Assembly (NCBI GenBank): GCA_035527275.1
Contig: DATLBA010000044.1
Location: 1 to 9,385 of the forward strand
From: DATLBA01 sp035527275
Lineage (GTDB): Bacteria > Planctomycetota > Phycisphaerae > FEN-1346
Reading direction: 5' to 3'
DNA length: 9,385 bases
Under the pieces are notes generated by a model. The model saw nothing but the letters and a program-made list of their open reading frames with translations. It ran no database searches and had not been told where the DNA came from. The translations under genes and the position numbers were made by a program. Below are positions 1 to 7,175 of the stretch, one piece after another; positions within the stretch are counted from its first letter, which is position 1; every line of letters starts with the position of its first letter.

Positions 1-558
1 GCAGACGCCGATGCCGACCTGGTTGTATTCCGGACGGTTCCAGACCTTGCAATGGGCGCCGTGCTTTTGTTTTTGCCACCGGGAGCCGACTTCGATCAGA
101 CCGTCGGCGGTGTCCGTGCCGTTGCCGATGACGAAGTGGTATCCCAACTCGTCCCAATTGCGCCCGTTGCGATGCCAGTCGTCGAAAACAGCGGCCGAGC
201 CGTGGTCCGTGGCGCTGTGGTGGATAACGATCCACTGCCAGCGGCGCTCTCGGACAGGGGGCATCCAGGCGGCGTCGGCCGGAGGCATCAGGACAGCGGC
301 CTTGGGGCGCTCTTTCCCGATGTATATCGGGATGGGGGCAACCGGGCCGGTCGGGTGCTGAACTCGGGCCCGAAGCGGAACATAGCGAAACGTGTCCCGG
401 GGAGGGATGGGCGGAGAGCCGCGAAGCCTGCCCGGACCCGTCCCTTTACAGCCGACCAGTGCGACAGCCAGGGCCGCCAGGACCGTGACAAGAAGCGCGG
501 CCCAAGGGGACCGCGCCGGGCGGACGTGACCGCCGGAAGCGCTCGCCTGTGCTCTCAC
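1..558 (-). CDS. N-acetylmuramoyl-L-alanine amidase (Amidase_2/PGRP type), lipoprotein, 3' end missing
   Basis: This frame is open from a GTG at 558 to the left edge (186 codons, no stop), so the C-terminus is missing. The start follows GAGGAG at a good distance and lies one base after the preceding gene's stop. Residues 1-37 form a lipoprotein signal: basic n-region, hydrophobic core (about 19-35) and lipobox LVGC with Cys37. Residues 107-186 match the amidase_2/PGRP fold: WIVIHHSAT (His113 the expected first zinc ligand), GYHFVIGNG (Tyr140 the expected catalytic Tyr), then a GAH segment near 167 and N..GIGVC at the edge. In the family these zinc enzymes cut the amide between MurNAc and L-Ala of peptidoglycan. 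The second His and the Cys/Asp ligand would lie beyond the window, so catalytic competence cannot be confirmed. The lipid anchor suggests the periplasmic face of a membrane. The family call is strong; the exact substrate is inference. Confidence 0.85.
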   Translation of the reverse strand, partial: MRAQASASGGHVRPARSPWAALLVTVLAALAVALVGCKGTGPGRLRGSPPIPPRDTFRYVPLRARVQHPTGPVAPIPIYIGKERPKAAVLMPPADAAWMPPVRERRWQWIVIHHSATDHGSAAVFDDWHRNGRNWDELGYHFVIGNGTDTADGLIEVGSRWQKQKHGAHCKVWNRPEYNQVGIGVC

Positions 559-559
559 G

Positions 560-1444
560 TCATCTCCTCTGCTGCACGGCCTCAGTTTCTAAAGCGGTCA
601 GCCGCTCGATCACCTCAGGCCAGGTGAGGACCTCGCCGCTGGAGGTCTCCCGGTCGGCGGCGACCTCCTGCCTAGCCCGTATGGGCGGCACGGGCAGGAC
701 CTGCACCTTCAGATGGGCGGCCGCTTCGGCCAGCCTGGGCGAACACAGCAAAGCGGCGCGGACGCGCGGCCACGTGCGCTTGAGCCGCTCAAGGCTCCGG
801 CGCTCGGCCTCCGGCTCGACCCAGATGGTGGGTCCGGGCGGCGCCTGGAGGTCGCCCAACCGCCGGCGCACCAGCGCGTAATCCCCCAAGCCGGTCGCGA
901 CAAGATAAACCGCCTGGTGAGTGGCCGCAAGCGCCCCTAGCGCACTCAAGGCTTTCTGCGGCGCGACAGACAGCCCCTCTGGATATCGGGTCGCGCCGCC
1001 ATGCACGAGGGCGGCGGCGTCCACCCAGACAACGGGAACCTCCGACGGGCGCGCCCAGATGGTCCCCCTTGCCCGGACGCCCAGCCGCGGCGACGTTTCC
1101 GAAAGGAACACCTCGAACGGATGGCGACCTTCGGCCAGGCCCTCGTTCCGCCTGCACCGGGCTCGGCCCGTTCGCCCGGTCCTTGTAGCGCCCACGTAGC
1201 CGTCCTCGAAGCGGAAGACCAGTTCAGCGACCGGGACCTGCCTCGCGTAATCCAGGTCCTCGAGAATAACGAACGTTTCAGCGCGGTGCGGGCCCACGGG
1301 CGCGGCGGCGTCCAGGGCCGTCAAGCGCCACCTGGTGGCCGAGGCCAGCCGGTCGTCGAACCCGCCGATGAGGATCACCGCGACGGCCACCGCCAGCCCC
1401 GCCGCCGTGGTGACGAGAAAAACTTGTCCGAGAGACCGAAGCAC
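560..1444 (-). CDS. Membrane-anchored protein of unknown function, possibly a degenerate HAD-like domain
   Basis: 294 aa, GTG start at 1444 preceded by TAGGAG at about 7 bases. One N-terminal membrane segment (about residues 8-28) is followed by a soluble domain, probably on the outer face. I do not recognise the family with confidence. Around 137-200 the pattern resembles a HAD hydrolase core: a beta strand ending in VVWVDAAALV (137-147), then a helix (LSALGALAATH), then VYLVATGLGDY (179-189). In HAD enzymes the first motif is DxDx(T/V); here Asp142 is present but the second Asp is Ala144, so if it is HAD-like it is probably inactive or altered. A later stretch (201-252, PPGPTIWVEP to QVLPVPP) would fit the end of such a fold, as in APP1-like phosphatidate phosphatases. 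The C-terminus is charged and helical. Its stop is one base from the downstream amidase start, so the two are very probably co-translated. The gene is real by coupling and RBS; the function is open. Confidence 0.75.
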   Translation of the reverse strand: MLRSLGQVFLVTTAAGLAVAVAVILIGGFDDRLASATRWRLTALDAAAPVGPHRAETFVILEDLDYARQVPVAELVFRFEDGYVGATRTGRTGRARCRRNEGLAEGRHPFEVFLSETSPRLGVRARGTIWARPSEVPVVWVDAAALVHGGATRYPEGLSVAPQKALSALGALAATHQAVYLVATGLGDYALVRRRLGDLQAPPGPTIWVEPEAERRSLERLKRTWPRVRAALLCSPRLAEAAAHLKVQVLPVPPIRARQEVAADRETSSGEVLTWPEVIERLTALETEAVQQRR

Positions 1445-1516
1445 GCCGTCACTCCTATCCTGGAACCTCGCGGGCCGGTCTAAGTGTCGGACAAATCGGG
1501 GTCCTGAGATAAATTC

Positions 1517-2464
1517 TCACGCCTCGACGCTTCCGATAGAACGAAGGCGCGCGGCCCGCTCCTCGATGGGCGGATGGGAGGACCACCATCCGCTCCTTTT
1601 CGGTCCGGACCGGCGGCCGCGGGCCATCATCGGCTGGTGAATGAAAAGGTGGGCCGTGGCGCGGCTGGCCTGGGGCATCGGCTCGGTGTCGGCGGCCAGG
1701 GCCTCGAGCGCGCGGGCGAGGCCCTCCGGGTAGCGTGTCATCTGTGCGGCAGAGGTGTCGGCGAGGAACTCGCGCTGGCGCGAGACGGCCAACTGGATGA
1801 GTTTGGCGAAAATGGGCGCGAGGATCGCCAGAACAATGGCGGCGATGAGAATGACGAGCATGACGATCCCCCCGCCCCGGCCGCTGCTGCGCCGGCGCCG
1901 CCCGCCGCCCGACCACCAGAGGGACCTCAGACCGATGTCCGCCAGGAGCACCACCGTGCCGACCAGCACCGCCATCAGGGTCATGAAGCGGATGTCATAG
2001 TTCTGAACGTGTGAGAGTTCGTGGGCGAGGACGCCCTGGAGTTCGTCGCGGCCGAGGCGCTCTCTCAGGCCGCGCGTGACGGCGACGTGGGCGCGGGTGG
2101 GGTCGCGCCCGGTAGCGAAGGCGTTCATCGCCGGCGTCTCGATAACGTAGAGTTTGGGCATCGGCAGGCCGGAGGCCAGCGTCAATTCCTCGGCGATGTT
2201 GTAAAGTTGCGGATCGTCTTCTTTGGAGATGGGCCGCGCGCCGCTCATCGCCAGGATTGCGCCCGGGCCGCTGTAATAACCGACGAGCGCCATCACCAGC
2301 GCAACGGCCAGGGCGAGGATGATGCTCGGAACGGCTGCGCGCGGCGTGCCCCAGAGGGCCCAGCCCAGAACCGCACCGAGCCCGCAAATAAAGAGGACAA
2401 ACAGGACGACCAGCAGGACGCTGTTCCGCTTGTTCGCGCCGATGAGCGATTCAAACTGGGCCAT
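1517..2464 (-). CDS. htpX: HtpX-like M48 family membrane zinc metalloprotease
   Basis: 315 aa, ATG at 2464 behind a purine-rich AGAGAAGAGAG. Two N-terminal membrane segments (about 15-37 and 44-64) precede the peptidase M48 domain: a LYVIETPAMNAFATGRDP stretch (105-122), the zinc motif HELSH (148-152, catalytic Glu149), two further hydrophobic segments (about 161-180 and 199-222), and REFLADTSAA (231-240), where Glu232 is the expected third zinc ligand. The C-terminus ends with SSHPPIEERAARL, as usual in HtpX. The length is slightly above E. coli HtpX (about 290 aa). The extra length includes a Trp/Gly/Arg-rich linker (about 183-199) between the third and fourth membrane segments. Family members degrade misfolded or damaged membrane proteins at the cytoplasmic face. 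The upstream URO-D gene ends 50 bp before it and lemA lies one gene further up. All residues needed for activity are present, so the family call is very secure; the symbol is used in the HtpX-like sense. Confidence 0.95.
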   Translation of the reverse strand: MAQFESLIGANKRNSVLLVVLFVLFICGLGAVLGWALWGTPRAAVPSIILALAVALVMALVGYYSGPGAILAMSGARPISKEDDPQLYNIAEELTLASGLPMPKLYVIETPAMNAFATGRDPTRAHVAVTRGLRERLGRDELQGVLAHELSHVQNYDIRFMTLMAVLVGTVVLLADIGLRSLWWSGGGRRRRSSGRGGGIVMLVILIAAIVLAILAPIFAKLIQLAVSRQREFLADTSAAQMTRYPEGLARALEALAADTEPMPQASRATAHLFIHQPMMARGRRSGPKRSGWWSSHPPIEERAARLRSIGSVEA

Positions 2465-2514
2465 GGCTCTCTTCTCTCAGACGGCCGCGACGACGGCGCC
2501 CCGCCTCCCCCACG

Positions 2515-3570
2515 TCACAACGCCCCATTCTCGTACACCGTCTCGTACATCGCCACGATGTTCTCGGTGGACGAGACGGTTTGGAGGTTGTGGCACGGGG
2601 CACAGATCCACCGCGCGGAAGCGAAGATGCGAATATTGTCGAGCACCTCCCGGCGCACATCGTCCGGCGTCCCGAAGGCAAGCGTCTTCTGGTTGTCCAC
2701 CGCGCCATGGAACACGACCTTGTCGCCGAAGTCGCGGACCAGGCCCTCGCGCTCCATGCCGGGACACCGCCACTGGATGGGATTCAGGATGTCGATGCCC
2801 GTCACGTTGATAAGGTCGGGGATGGCGTCGCGCGCGGCCCCGTCGGTGTGGTAGAAAATCCGGATGCCGTGACGGCGCGCCAGGTCCGCCATGCGCTTCT
2901 GATTGGGGAGAATGAAACGGCGGATCTGCGACAACCCCATCAGCAGCCCCTGCTGGCCGCCGAGGTCTTCGGCGATGTACGTCAGGTCGATCCGCCCGTG
3001 ACCGATCTCGAACTGCCGCTCGTTCACGCCGTAGTGGTAGTCGAACAGGTGGCCGAGGATGGCGTCGGCGATGTCGGGTTCCACCAAAAGGTCCATCATT
3101 GCCTGTTCCATCCCGCGCATCAGGCAGTGGATCAGGAACGGCTCGTATCCGCCGCACATTACGACACGGTAGCCGCTCACGGTCTCGACCTGCTCACGGA
3201 AAGCATCGTAATCGTGATCGTCCGGGCTGGGCCACTTGAAGGCGTGGATGTCGTCGACCGACTTGGCGTCGGCCAGGGGGCGGTTCACAGGCTCCACGTA
3301 GGAGCCGCCCTCATACGTCACGGTCCGATGGCGGACACCCCAGATGTCGGCCTCGGGGTCGTCCGGGTGATGTTGGAGGGTGTGTGGGGCGCCGACGCCG
3401 TTGACGCCATCGATGTGGAGCCGCTCGAACAGGGCGTCGCGGTCACCGCAAGCGAGATCGGCCATCAGCCGCTCGGTGACCTCCGCCGTGGCCCAATAAT
3501 CGGTGGGGATACGGTCAGGCTTTTCGCCGGCCAGGAGTGCCAGCCATCGCTCGCGTGGGGTCATCGCCAT
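2515..3570 (-). CDS. Uroporphyrinogen decarboxylase (URO-D) superfamily protein, not canonical HemE
   Basis: 351 aa from the ATG at 3570, chosen because a GGAG lies 9 bases upstream. An ATG at 3585 is in frame but has no evident RBS. The protein has the URO-D TIM-barrel pattern: N-terminal MTPRERWLALLAGEKPDRIP, a mid-domain DLGGQQGLLM, then FYHTDGAARDAIPDLINVTG followed by IDILNPIQW, and a C-terminal CAPCHNLQTVSSTENIVAMY. The length is right for the family. The N-terminal RQAGRY-type signature of heme-pathway HemE is missing, and the architecture is closer to the MtaA/MtbA/CmuA branch and related uncharacterised proteins. In those methyltransferases zinc is held by HxC plus a distant Cys; here the site reads HTD, so the middle Cys is absent, although Cys residues occur in the CAPC segment. 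A methyl-transfer or other C1 role is therefore only a possibility. It sits between lemA and htpX on the same strand, with a palindrome just upstream. Confidence 0.9.
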   Translation of the reverse strand: MAMTPRERWLALLAGEKPDRIPTDYWATAEVTERLMADLACGDRDALFERLHIDGVNGVGAPHTLQHHPDDPEADIWGVRHRTVTYEGGSYVEPVNRPLADAKSVDDIHAFKWPSPDDHDYDAFREQVETVSGYRVVMCGGYEPFLIHCLMRGMEQAMMDLLVEPDIADAILGHLFDYHYGVNERQFEIGHGRIDLTYIAEDLGGQQGLLMGLSQIRRFILPNQKRMADLARRHGIRIFYHTDGAARDAIPDLINVTGIDILNPIQWRCPGMEREGLVRDFGDKVVFHGAVDNQKTLAFGTPDDVRREVLDNIRIFASARWICAPCHNLQTVSSTENIVAMYETVYENGAL

Positions 3571-3612
3571 TGTGGGGGGCTCCATTCGTCGCTTACGGGA
3601 CTTAGAGAGACC

Positions 3613-3741
3613 CTAACAGAGCAACATTTACCGCAGAGCACGCCGAGAACGCAGAGAAAAAACGACTCCTTATTTTGGCGAAAAACAAGTCGTTCCGTTG
3701 TCCTCTGCGACCTCCGCGGTCTCTGCGGTTCATTCTGTTAG
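3613..3741. repeat. 129-bp imperfect palindrome of the 'ccgcagag' intergenic type
   Basis: Matching arms occur in the same nested order on both sides of a centre near 3677. The pairs are ctaacaga (3613-3620) with tctgttag (3734-3741), accgcagag (3630-3638) with ctctgcggt (3721-3729), cgcagag (3650-3656) with ctctgcg (3703-3709), and aacgact (3661-3667) with agtcgtt (3688-3694). Arms between the matches differ in length, so the hairpin is imperfect. It lies 6 bp beyond the lemA stop and ends 28 bp before the first in-frame ATG of the URO-D gene, so it could form a hairpin in the transcript between them. Similar 'ccgcagaggacgcagag' palindromes are scattered through many environmental bacterial genomes. 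I see no target-site duplication and no transposase. Short open frames across it (for example a PLRPPRSLR-like translation) are artefacts of the repeat. Confidence 0.8.
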
Positions 3742-3747
3742 ACGCTC

Positions 3748-4329
3748 TTAAAACTGCACTTTCGGCGCTTCGCGTTGGCTGGCTTCTTCAATCTCGAAGA
3801 AGTCGGACGGCTCAAAGCCCAGCATCGGGGCCACCAGATTCGCCGGGAATACCTCCTGCCGGATGTTGAACTCCTTGGTGGAATCGTTGTAGTATTGCCG
3901 CGCGAAACCGATCTTGTTCTCCGTCGAGGCGAGTTCTTCCTGGAGCGCGAGGAAGTTCTGATTGGCCTTCAGGTCGGGGTAGGCTTCGGACAGGGCGAAA
4001 AGTTGCCTCAACGCCCCGGTAATCATGTTCTCGGCTTCCTGCTGATCCTTGACGTTTGAAGCGTCGATGCCGCGCTGCCGCGCCTGAACCACCCGCTCCA
4101 GGGTTTCCTTCTCGTGGGCGGCGTAGCCTTTGACGGTCTCGATGAGGTTCGGGATGAGGTCGTAGCGGCGCTTCAGTTGGACGTCAATCTGGCTCCAGGC
4201 GTTCTTGACCTGGTTCCGCAGGCGAACGAGGCCGTTGTAGGTGAGGACAAACCAGAGCCCCACCAGGACGACGAGACCGACAAGCACCAAGAGAATGACG
4301 AGAAAGATTCCTCCGAACAGTGCGCTCAT
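3748..4329 (-). CDS. lemA: LemA family membrane protein
   Basis: 193 aa from the ATG at 4329, preceded by AAGGAGA at about 6 bases. A longer in-frame version starting at 4410 is unlikely because it would begin upstream of the predicted transcription start. One N-terminal membrane segment (about residues 7-30, extracytoplasmic N-terminus expected) leads into the helical LemA domain. Family hallmarks are NAWSQIDVQLKRRYDLIPNL (43-62), the VKGYAAHEKETLE helix (67-79), AYPDLKANQNFLALQEEL (116-133), TENKIGFARQYYNDSTKEFN (136-155) and FPANLVAPMLGF (161-172). The length is typical. LemA proteins have no established enzymatic activity; they form helical bundles at the membrane and are often encoded next to M48/HtpX-type proteases or TPM-domain proteins. 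Here htpX lies two genes downstream on the same strand. It is the first gene of the minus-strand block and has its own strong promoter. Confidence 0.95.
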   Translation of the reverse strand: MSALFGGIFLVILLVLVGLVVLVGLWFVLTYNGLVRLRNQVKNAWSQIDVQLKRRYDLIPNLIETVKGYAAHEKETLERVVQARQRGIDASNVKDQQEAENMITGALRQLFALSEAYPDLKANQNFLALQEELASTENKIGFARQYYNDSTKEFNIRQEVFPANLVAPMLGFEPSDFFEIEEASQREAPKVQF

Positions 4330-4381
4330 GGACTGTCTCCTTTCCGTTGCCGCTTCGCGCCAGCCCGCGGCACCAGGGGCG

Positions 4382-4410
4382 ATTATACCGAACGGCCCGC
4401 CGCCGGTCAA
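4382..4410 (-). promoter_or_regulatory. Sigma70-type promoter for lemA
   Basis: On the minus strand TTGACC (4405-4410) and TATAAT (4382-4387) are separated by exactly 17 bases. The -35 matches consensus at five of six positions and the -10 is perfect. Transcription would start near 4375, giving a leader of about 45 bases before the LemA ATG at 4329. It may serve the whole minus-strand block if the palindrome after lemA does not stop transcription. Confidence 0.8.
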
Positions 4411-4533
4411 TAATGACGAGGAGGAGCGCGGTCGGGGGGTGTGGCAAGGATTTCCGGCATCAGGCGTGGGATTTTTTGTGGGAAGACCTGCCGAATCTTT
4501 GGTTAGCGGTTTTGGCCCTCAATTGCGTTTTTC

Positions 4534-4563
4534 TTGGCCTCCGGTGAAGGCGCGGGTTATAAT
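4534..4563 (+). promoter_or_regulatory. Sigma70-type promoter for the UbiB-family gene
   Basis: A perfect TATAAT -10 (4558-4563) is preceded by TTGGCC (4534-4539) with an 18-base spacer. Transcription would start near 4570, about 35 bases before the ATG at 4605. The promoter diverges from the lemA promoter, with about 120 bp between the two -35 boxes. The -35 is only moderately close to consensus. Confidence 0.6.
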
Positions 4564-4604
4564 GCGTCACTTGGCCATCTCGGCGCAGAGGGGAGGCGCA
4601 GTGC

Positions 4605-6299
4605 ATGACCCTCATTCCATTTGGGCGGCAACTGAAGAGTCTCGGCCGTCTGGGCGCCGTCGCCGGCGTCCTGACGAAGCATGGGTTCGGCTGGCTGGTG
4701 GTCAGTCTGCGTCTGGACCGCCTCGTGCCGTTTCGCAGGCGTCTCCTGAAGGGCTCTCTGGTCAAGGCCGAGGCGGCGGCGCCAGTGACGGCGAGGCGCA
4801 TCGCCAGCGTCCTTGAGGAACTCGGGCCGACGTATGTCAAGTTGGGCCAGGTGCTCGGCAGCCGGGCCGACCTGATGCCGCCGGAGTTCATTCAGGAGTT
4901 CCGCAAACTCCAGGACAGGGTGCGGCCGTTTCCAACGGCCGAGGCGCGGGCGGTGATTGAAGCGGAACTCGGTGCGCCGGTGGACGACCTTTTCGATGCC
5001 TTCGACGCCGAACCGTTTGCCGCCGGCAGCATCGCCCAGGCCCACAACGCCCGGACGAAGGACGGCCGGGCGGTCGTCGTCAAAGTGCGCCGGCCCCGAA
5101 TCCGCGAGACGCTCGAGGCGGACATCGACATTCTGAGTCGGCTGGCCGACCTGGCCCAACGTTACGTGCCGGAATACCGCGTCTTTCGGCCGGTGTTGCT
5201 GGTGGAGGAATTCGCGCAGACGGTCCGTCGGGAGATCGACTTTATCGCCGAGGCGTCGAACACGCAGCGCTTCGGCGAAGCGTTTGGCGACGACCCGCAC
5301 ATCCGCGTGCCGCGCGTCGTGTGGTCCCTGACGAGTTCCGGCGTGTTGACGCTGGAGCGCGTGGAGGGCATTCCGGTTTACGACGCGCCGGCTCTTGCCG
5401 AGGCCGGCGCCGACCGAAAGGCCCTCGCGCGTCACTTGGCCGAATGTTTCATGCGGCAGTATTTCGAGTTGGGCCTGTTCCACGCCGACCCCCACCCGGG
5501 GAACCTGGTGGTCCAGGCGCCGGACCGCCTCGGCATTTTGGACTTCGGCCAAGTGGGCCGGCTGAGCGAGCGGAGCAAATCGCGGCTCGGAACCGCTTTG
5601 ATTGCAGCCCTCAGGCACGACTTTGACATCGTCGCGGACGTGCTCGACGACCTGGACGCGCTGCCCGAGGGCGTGGACCTGGAGCGCCTGAAAGGGGACC
5701 TGACGGCCCTGGTGGACAAGTACGGCGGCATTCCCCTGAAGCGGTTGGACCTGAGAAGTTTGTTCGAGGAGATTACGGCCCTGGCGCGCCGCCACCGCGT
5801 GGTCCTCCCCCGCGACTTTGTCCTATTGGGCAAGAGTCTGGTGACGATGGGCGGCGTGGCGCTGGACCTGGACCCCGAGATGAGCGTGGTGGAAGTGGTC
5901 CGACCGAAGGTGCGGGCTCTGGCGGCGGAAAAGGTGTCCCCGAAGCGGCTCGTCCATCACAGCCTCACGAGCGCCTATCACCTGATGTCGCTGGCGGAGC
6001 AGGGGCCGCGGCACCTCAGGCAGTTGCTGCGGAAAGTGGTGCGCGGAAGGCTCCAGATCCTCTTTCGCCACGAGAACCTGGAGCACCTCATCACGGAACT
6101 GGACCGCTCAAGCAACCGCATCGCCTTTGCGATGATCGTGGCGGCCATTATTCTCGGCTCCGCCGTCATCATGCAGGCCGACGTGGGACCGGACCTGCCC
6201 TACACGGATCTTCCGGTCCTGGGCCTCCTGGGTTTTCTGATGGCGGGCCTGTTGGGCATCTGGCTCGTGATCGCCATCCTGCGCTCCGGGCGGTTGTAG
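4605..6299 (+). CDS. ubiB: UbiB/AarF/ABC1 family atypical kinase (ADCK-like)
   Basis: 564 aa, ATG at 4605 with GGGAGG about 8 bases upstream. All family motifs are seen in order: the KxGQ signature YVKLGQVLGSRADLMPPEF (77-95), the Ala-rich nucleotide loop AAGSIAQAH (139-147) replacing the usual Gly-rich loop, VVVKV with Lys160, REIDFIAEASN with Glu216 (209-219), the catalytic loop HADPHPGN (293-300, Asp295 and Asn300), and LDFG with Asp313. Two hydrophobic segments near the C-terminus (about 507-524 and 538-558) suggest membrane anchoring, as in bacterial UbiB. UbiB-type proteins have ATPase activity and support biosynthesis or distribution of quinones and other isoprenoid lipids at the membrane. 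No quinone-pathway genes lie in the window, so the lipid served is unknown. The gene is intact, apparently monocistronic, and has its own promoter. The family is certain; the ubiB symbol follows family naming. Confidence 0.93.
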   Translation: MTLIPFGRQLKSLGRLGAVAGVLTKHGFGWLVVSLRLDRLVPFRRRLLKGSLVKAEAAAPVTARRIASVLEELGPTYVKLGQVLGSRADLMPPEFIQEFRKLQDRVRPFPTAEARAVIEAELGAPVDDLFDAFDAEPFAAGSIAQAHNARTKDGRAVVVKVRRPRIRETLEADIDILSRLADLAQRYVPEYRVFRPVLLVEEFAQTVRREIDFIAEASNTQRFGEAFGDDPHIRVPRVVWSLTSSGVLTLERVEGIPVYDAPALAEAGADRKALARHLAECFMRQYFELGLFHADPHPGNLVVQAPDRLGILDFGQVGRLSERSKSRLGTALIAALRHDFDIVADVLDDLDALPEGVDLERLKGDLTALVDKYGGIPLKRLDLRSLFEEITALARRHRVVLPRDFVLLGKSLVTMGGVALDLDPEMSVVEVVRPKVRALAAEKVSPKRLVHHSLTSAYHLMSLAEQGPRHLRQLLRKVVRGRLQILFRHENLEHLITELDRSSNRIAFAMIVAAIILGSAVIMQADVGPDLPYTDLPVLGLLGFLMAGLLGIWLVIAILRSGRL

Positions 6300-6384
6300 C
6301 GCGGGGCCGGCCGCACGCCGAGGCGCCGACGATACCGGCTGCCCCCGATAACACCAATCTATGGAACCCCCGGCAAATCGTTTC

Positions 6385-6413
6385 TTGATTCTGCCGCGTG
6401 GCTGCGGTATAAG
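6385..6413 (+). promoter_or_regulatory. Sigma70-type promoter for the zinc-ribbon/RNase HI operon
   Basis: TTGATT (6385-6390) and TATAAG (6408-6413) are separated by 17 bases. Transcription would start near 6420, about 24 bases before the preferred GTG start at 6444. It is the best promoter-like match in the 144-bp gap after the UbiB-family gene. Confidence 0.7.
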
Positions 6414-6443
6414 GCGTTCTCCAACGTCGTGCGGGGAAACGCC

Positions 6444-7175
6444 GTGGCCGAACTGGTCATTGACACACTGTGCGAACTTCAGCAGGCCGACCAGGAACTC
6501 CGCCGCCTCGAGGCCCGGAAGGCGGCCCAGGACCGGGCCGTCCGCGCCCGGGCCGTCCAAATCGAGCACCTGAAGGAACAGATCGAGGCCATCCGCACCG
6601 AGCACCACGACCTCCGCGTCAAGATTAACCTGAAGGAACTCGAAGTCCGCGAGAAACGGGACGCAATCGAACGCCACAAGTCCCAGCAGATGCAAATTAG
6701 GGACAACCGTCAGTTTGCTGCCCTCCAGAACGAAATCAAGTTCGCCGAACTCGCCATCCGAAAACTCGAAGACGACATGCTCAACGACTACGAGGACCTT
6801 GAGGCCCTTGAGACGCGGATCGCCGAGGCCAAAGCCCAACTTGAGCGCGAGGGGGTCGAACTCGAAGCCGTGCGCAAAGAGGCCGAGGCCAAAAAGGACG
6901 CCGCCGACGCCGAAATCCAGGCGTGCCGCCGGCGACGCGACAAGATCGCCCAGACCCTCCCCCCCGCCGTCGTCGAACAGTTTAACCGCATCGCCGACCG
7001 CCTCGACGGCGAGGCTCTGGCCCCCGTCGTGCGGGACGAGGTCGAAGGAACGTTCGTGTGCGGCGGCTGCAACATGTCCGTCACCCAGAACACCTATGTT
7101 CTGCTGAGAGGCCGCACCGAAAACCTCATCATCTGTCCCAACTGCACGCGGATCCTGTACGCGGAAGATTCATGA
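6444..7175 (+). CDS. Coiled-coil protein with C-terminal C4 zinc ribbon (COG1579/DUF164-like)
   Basis: 243 aa from the GTG at 6444, preferred because GGGGAAA lies just upstream and the predicted transcript starts near 6420. A GTG at 6429 is in frame but leaves almost no leader. Residues 10-165 are a long charged coiled coil with heptad-like Leu/Ala spacing (ELQQADQELRRLEARK onward). The conserved element DNRQFAALQNEI (87-98) near the hairpin tip is typical of the family. The C-terminal zinc ribbon holds Cys206-x2-Cys209 and Cys231-x2-Cys234 (FVCGGC, IICPNC). Members are predicted nucleic-acid-binding proteins and are often encoded beside RNase HI. The stop overlaps the RNase HI start in an ATGA, so the two are translationally coupled. 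The molecular role is not established; an RNA- or ribosome-linked role is an inference from the neighbours rnhA and rnpB. Confidence 0.92.
   Translation: MAELVIDTLCELQQADQELRRLEARKAAQDRAVRARAVQIEHLKEQIEAIRTEHHDLRVKINLKELEVREKRDAIERHKSQQMQIRDNRQFAALQNEIKFAELAIRKLEDDMLNDYEDLEALETRIAEAKAQLEREGVELEAVRKEAEAKKDAADAEIQACRRRRDKIAQTLPPAVVEQFNRIADRLDGEALAPVVRDEVEGTFVCGGCNMSVTQNTYVLLRGRTENLIICPNCTRILYAEDS

Noticed and set aside
2515..3570. Assignment as HemE of the heme pathway
   Set aside because: The N-terminal RQAGRY-type substrate signature is absent and no other heme gene is near; only the superfamily call is supported.
2581..3741. Plus-strand open frame of 386 codons opposite the URO-D gene
   Set aside because: Antisense shadow of a gene with clear family motifs. 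Its end also runs through the palindrome, and there is no start signal.
3613..3741. Insertion sequence or CRISPR-like array
   Set aside because: There is no transposase, no flanking duplication and no regular direct repeats with spacers; the structure is a single imperfect palindrome.
3675..3869. Short plus-strand frame with a PLRPPRSLR-like translation
   Set aside because: Produced by the palindromic repeat and the antisense of the lemA 3' end; a common false gene at such repeats.
4557..5795. Long minus-strand open frame (412 codons) opposite the UbiB-family gene
   Set aside because: It is a GC-driven shadow. The plus strand carries the full set of UbiB kinase motifs, while the antisense translation is His/Arg/Gln-rich with no domain.
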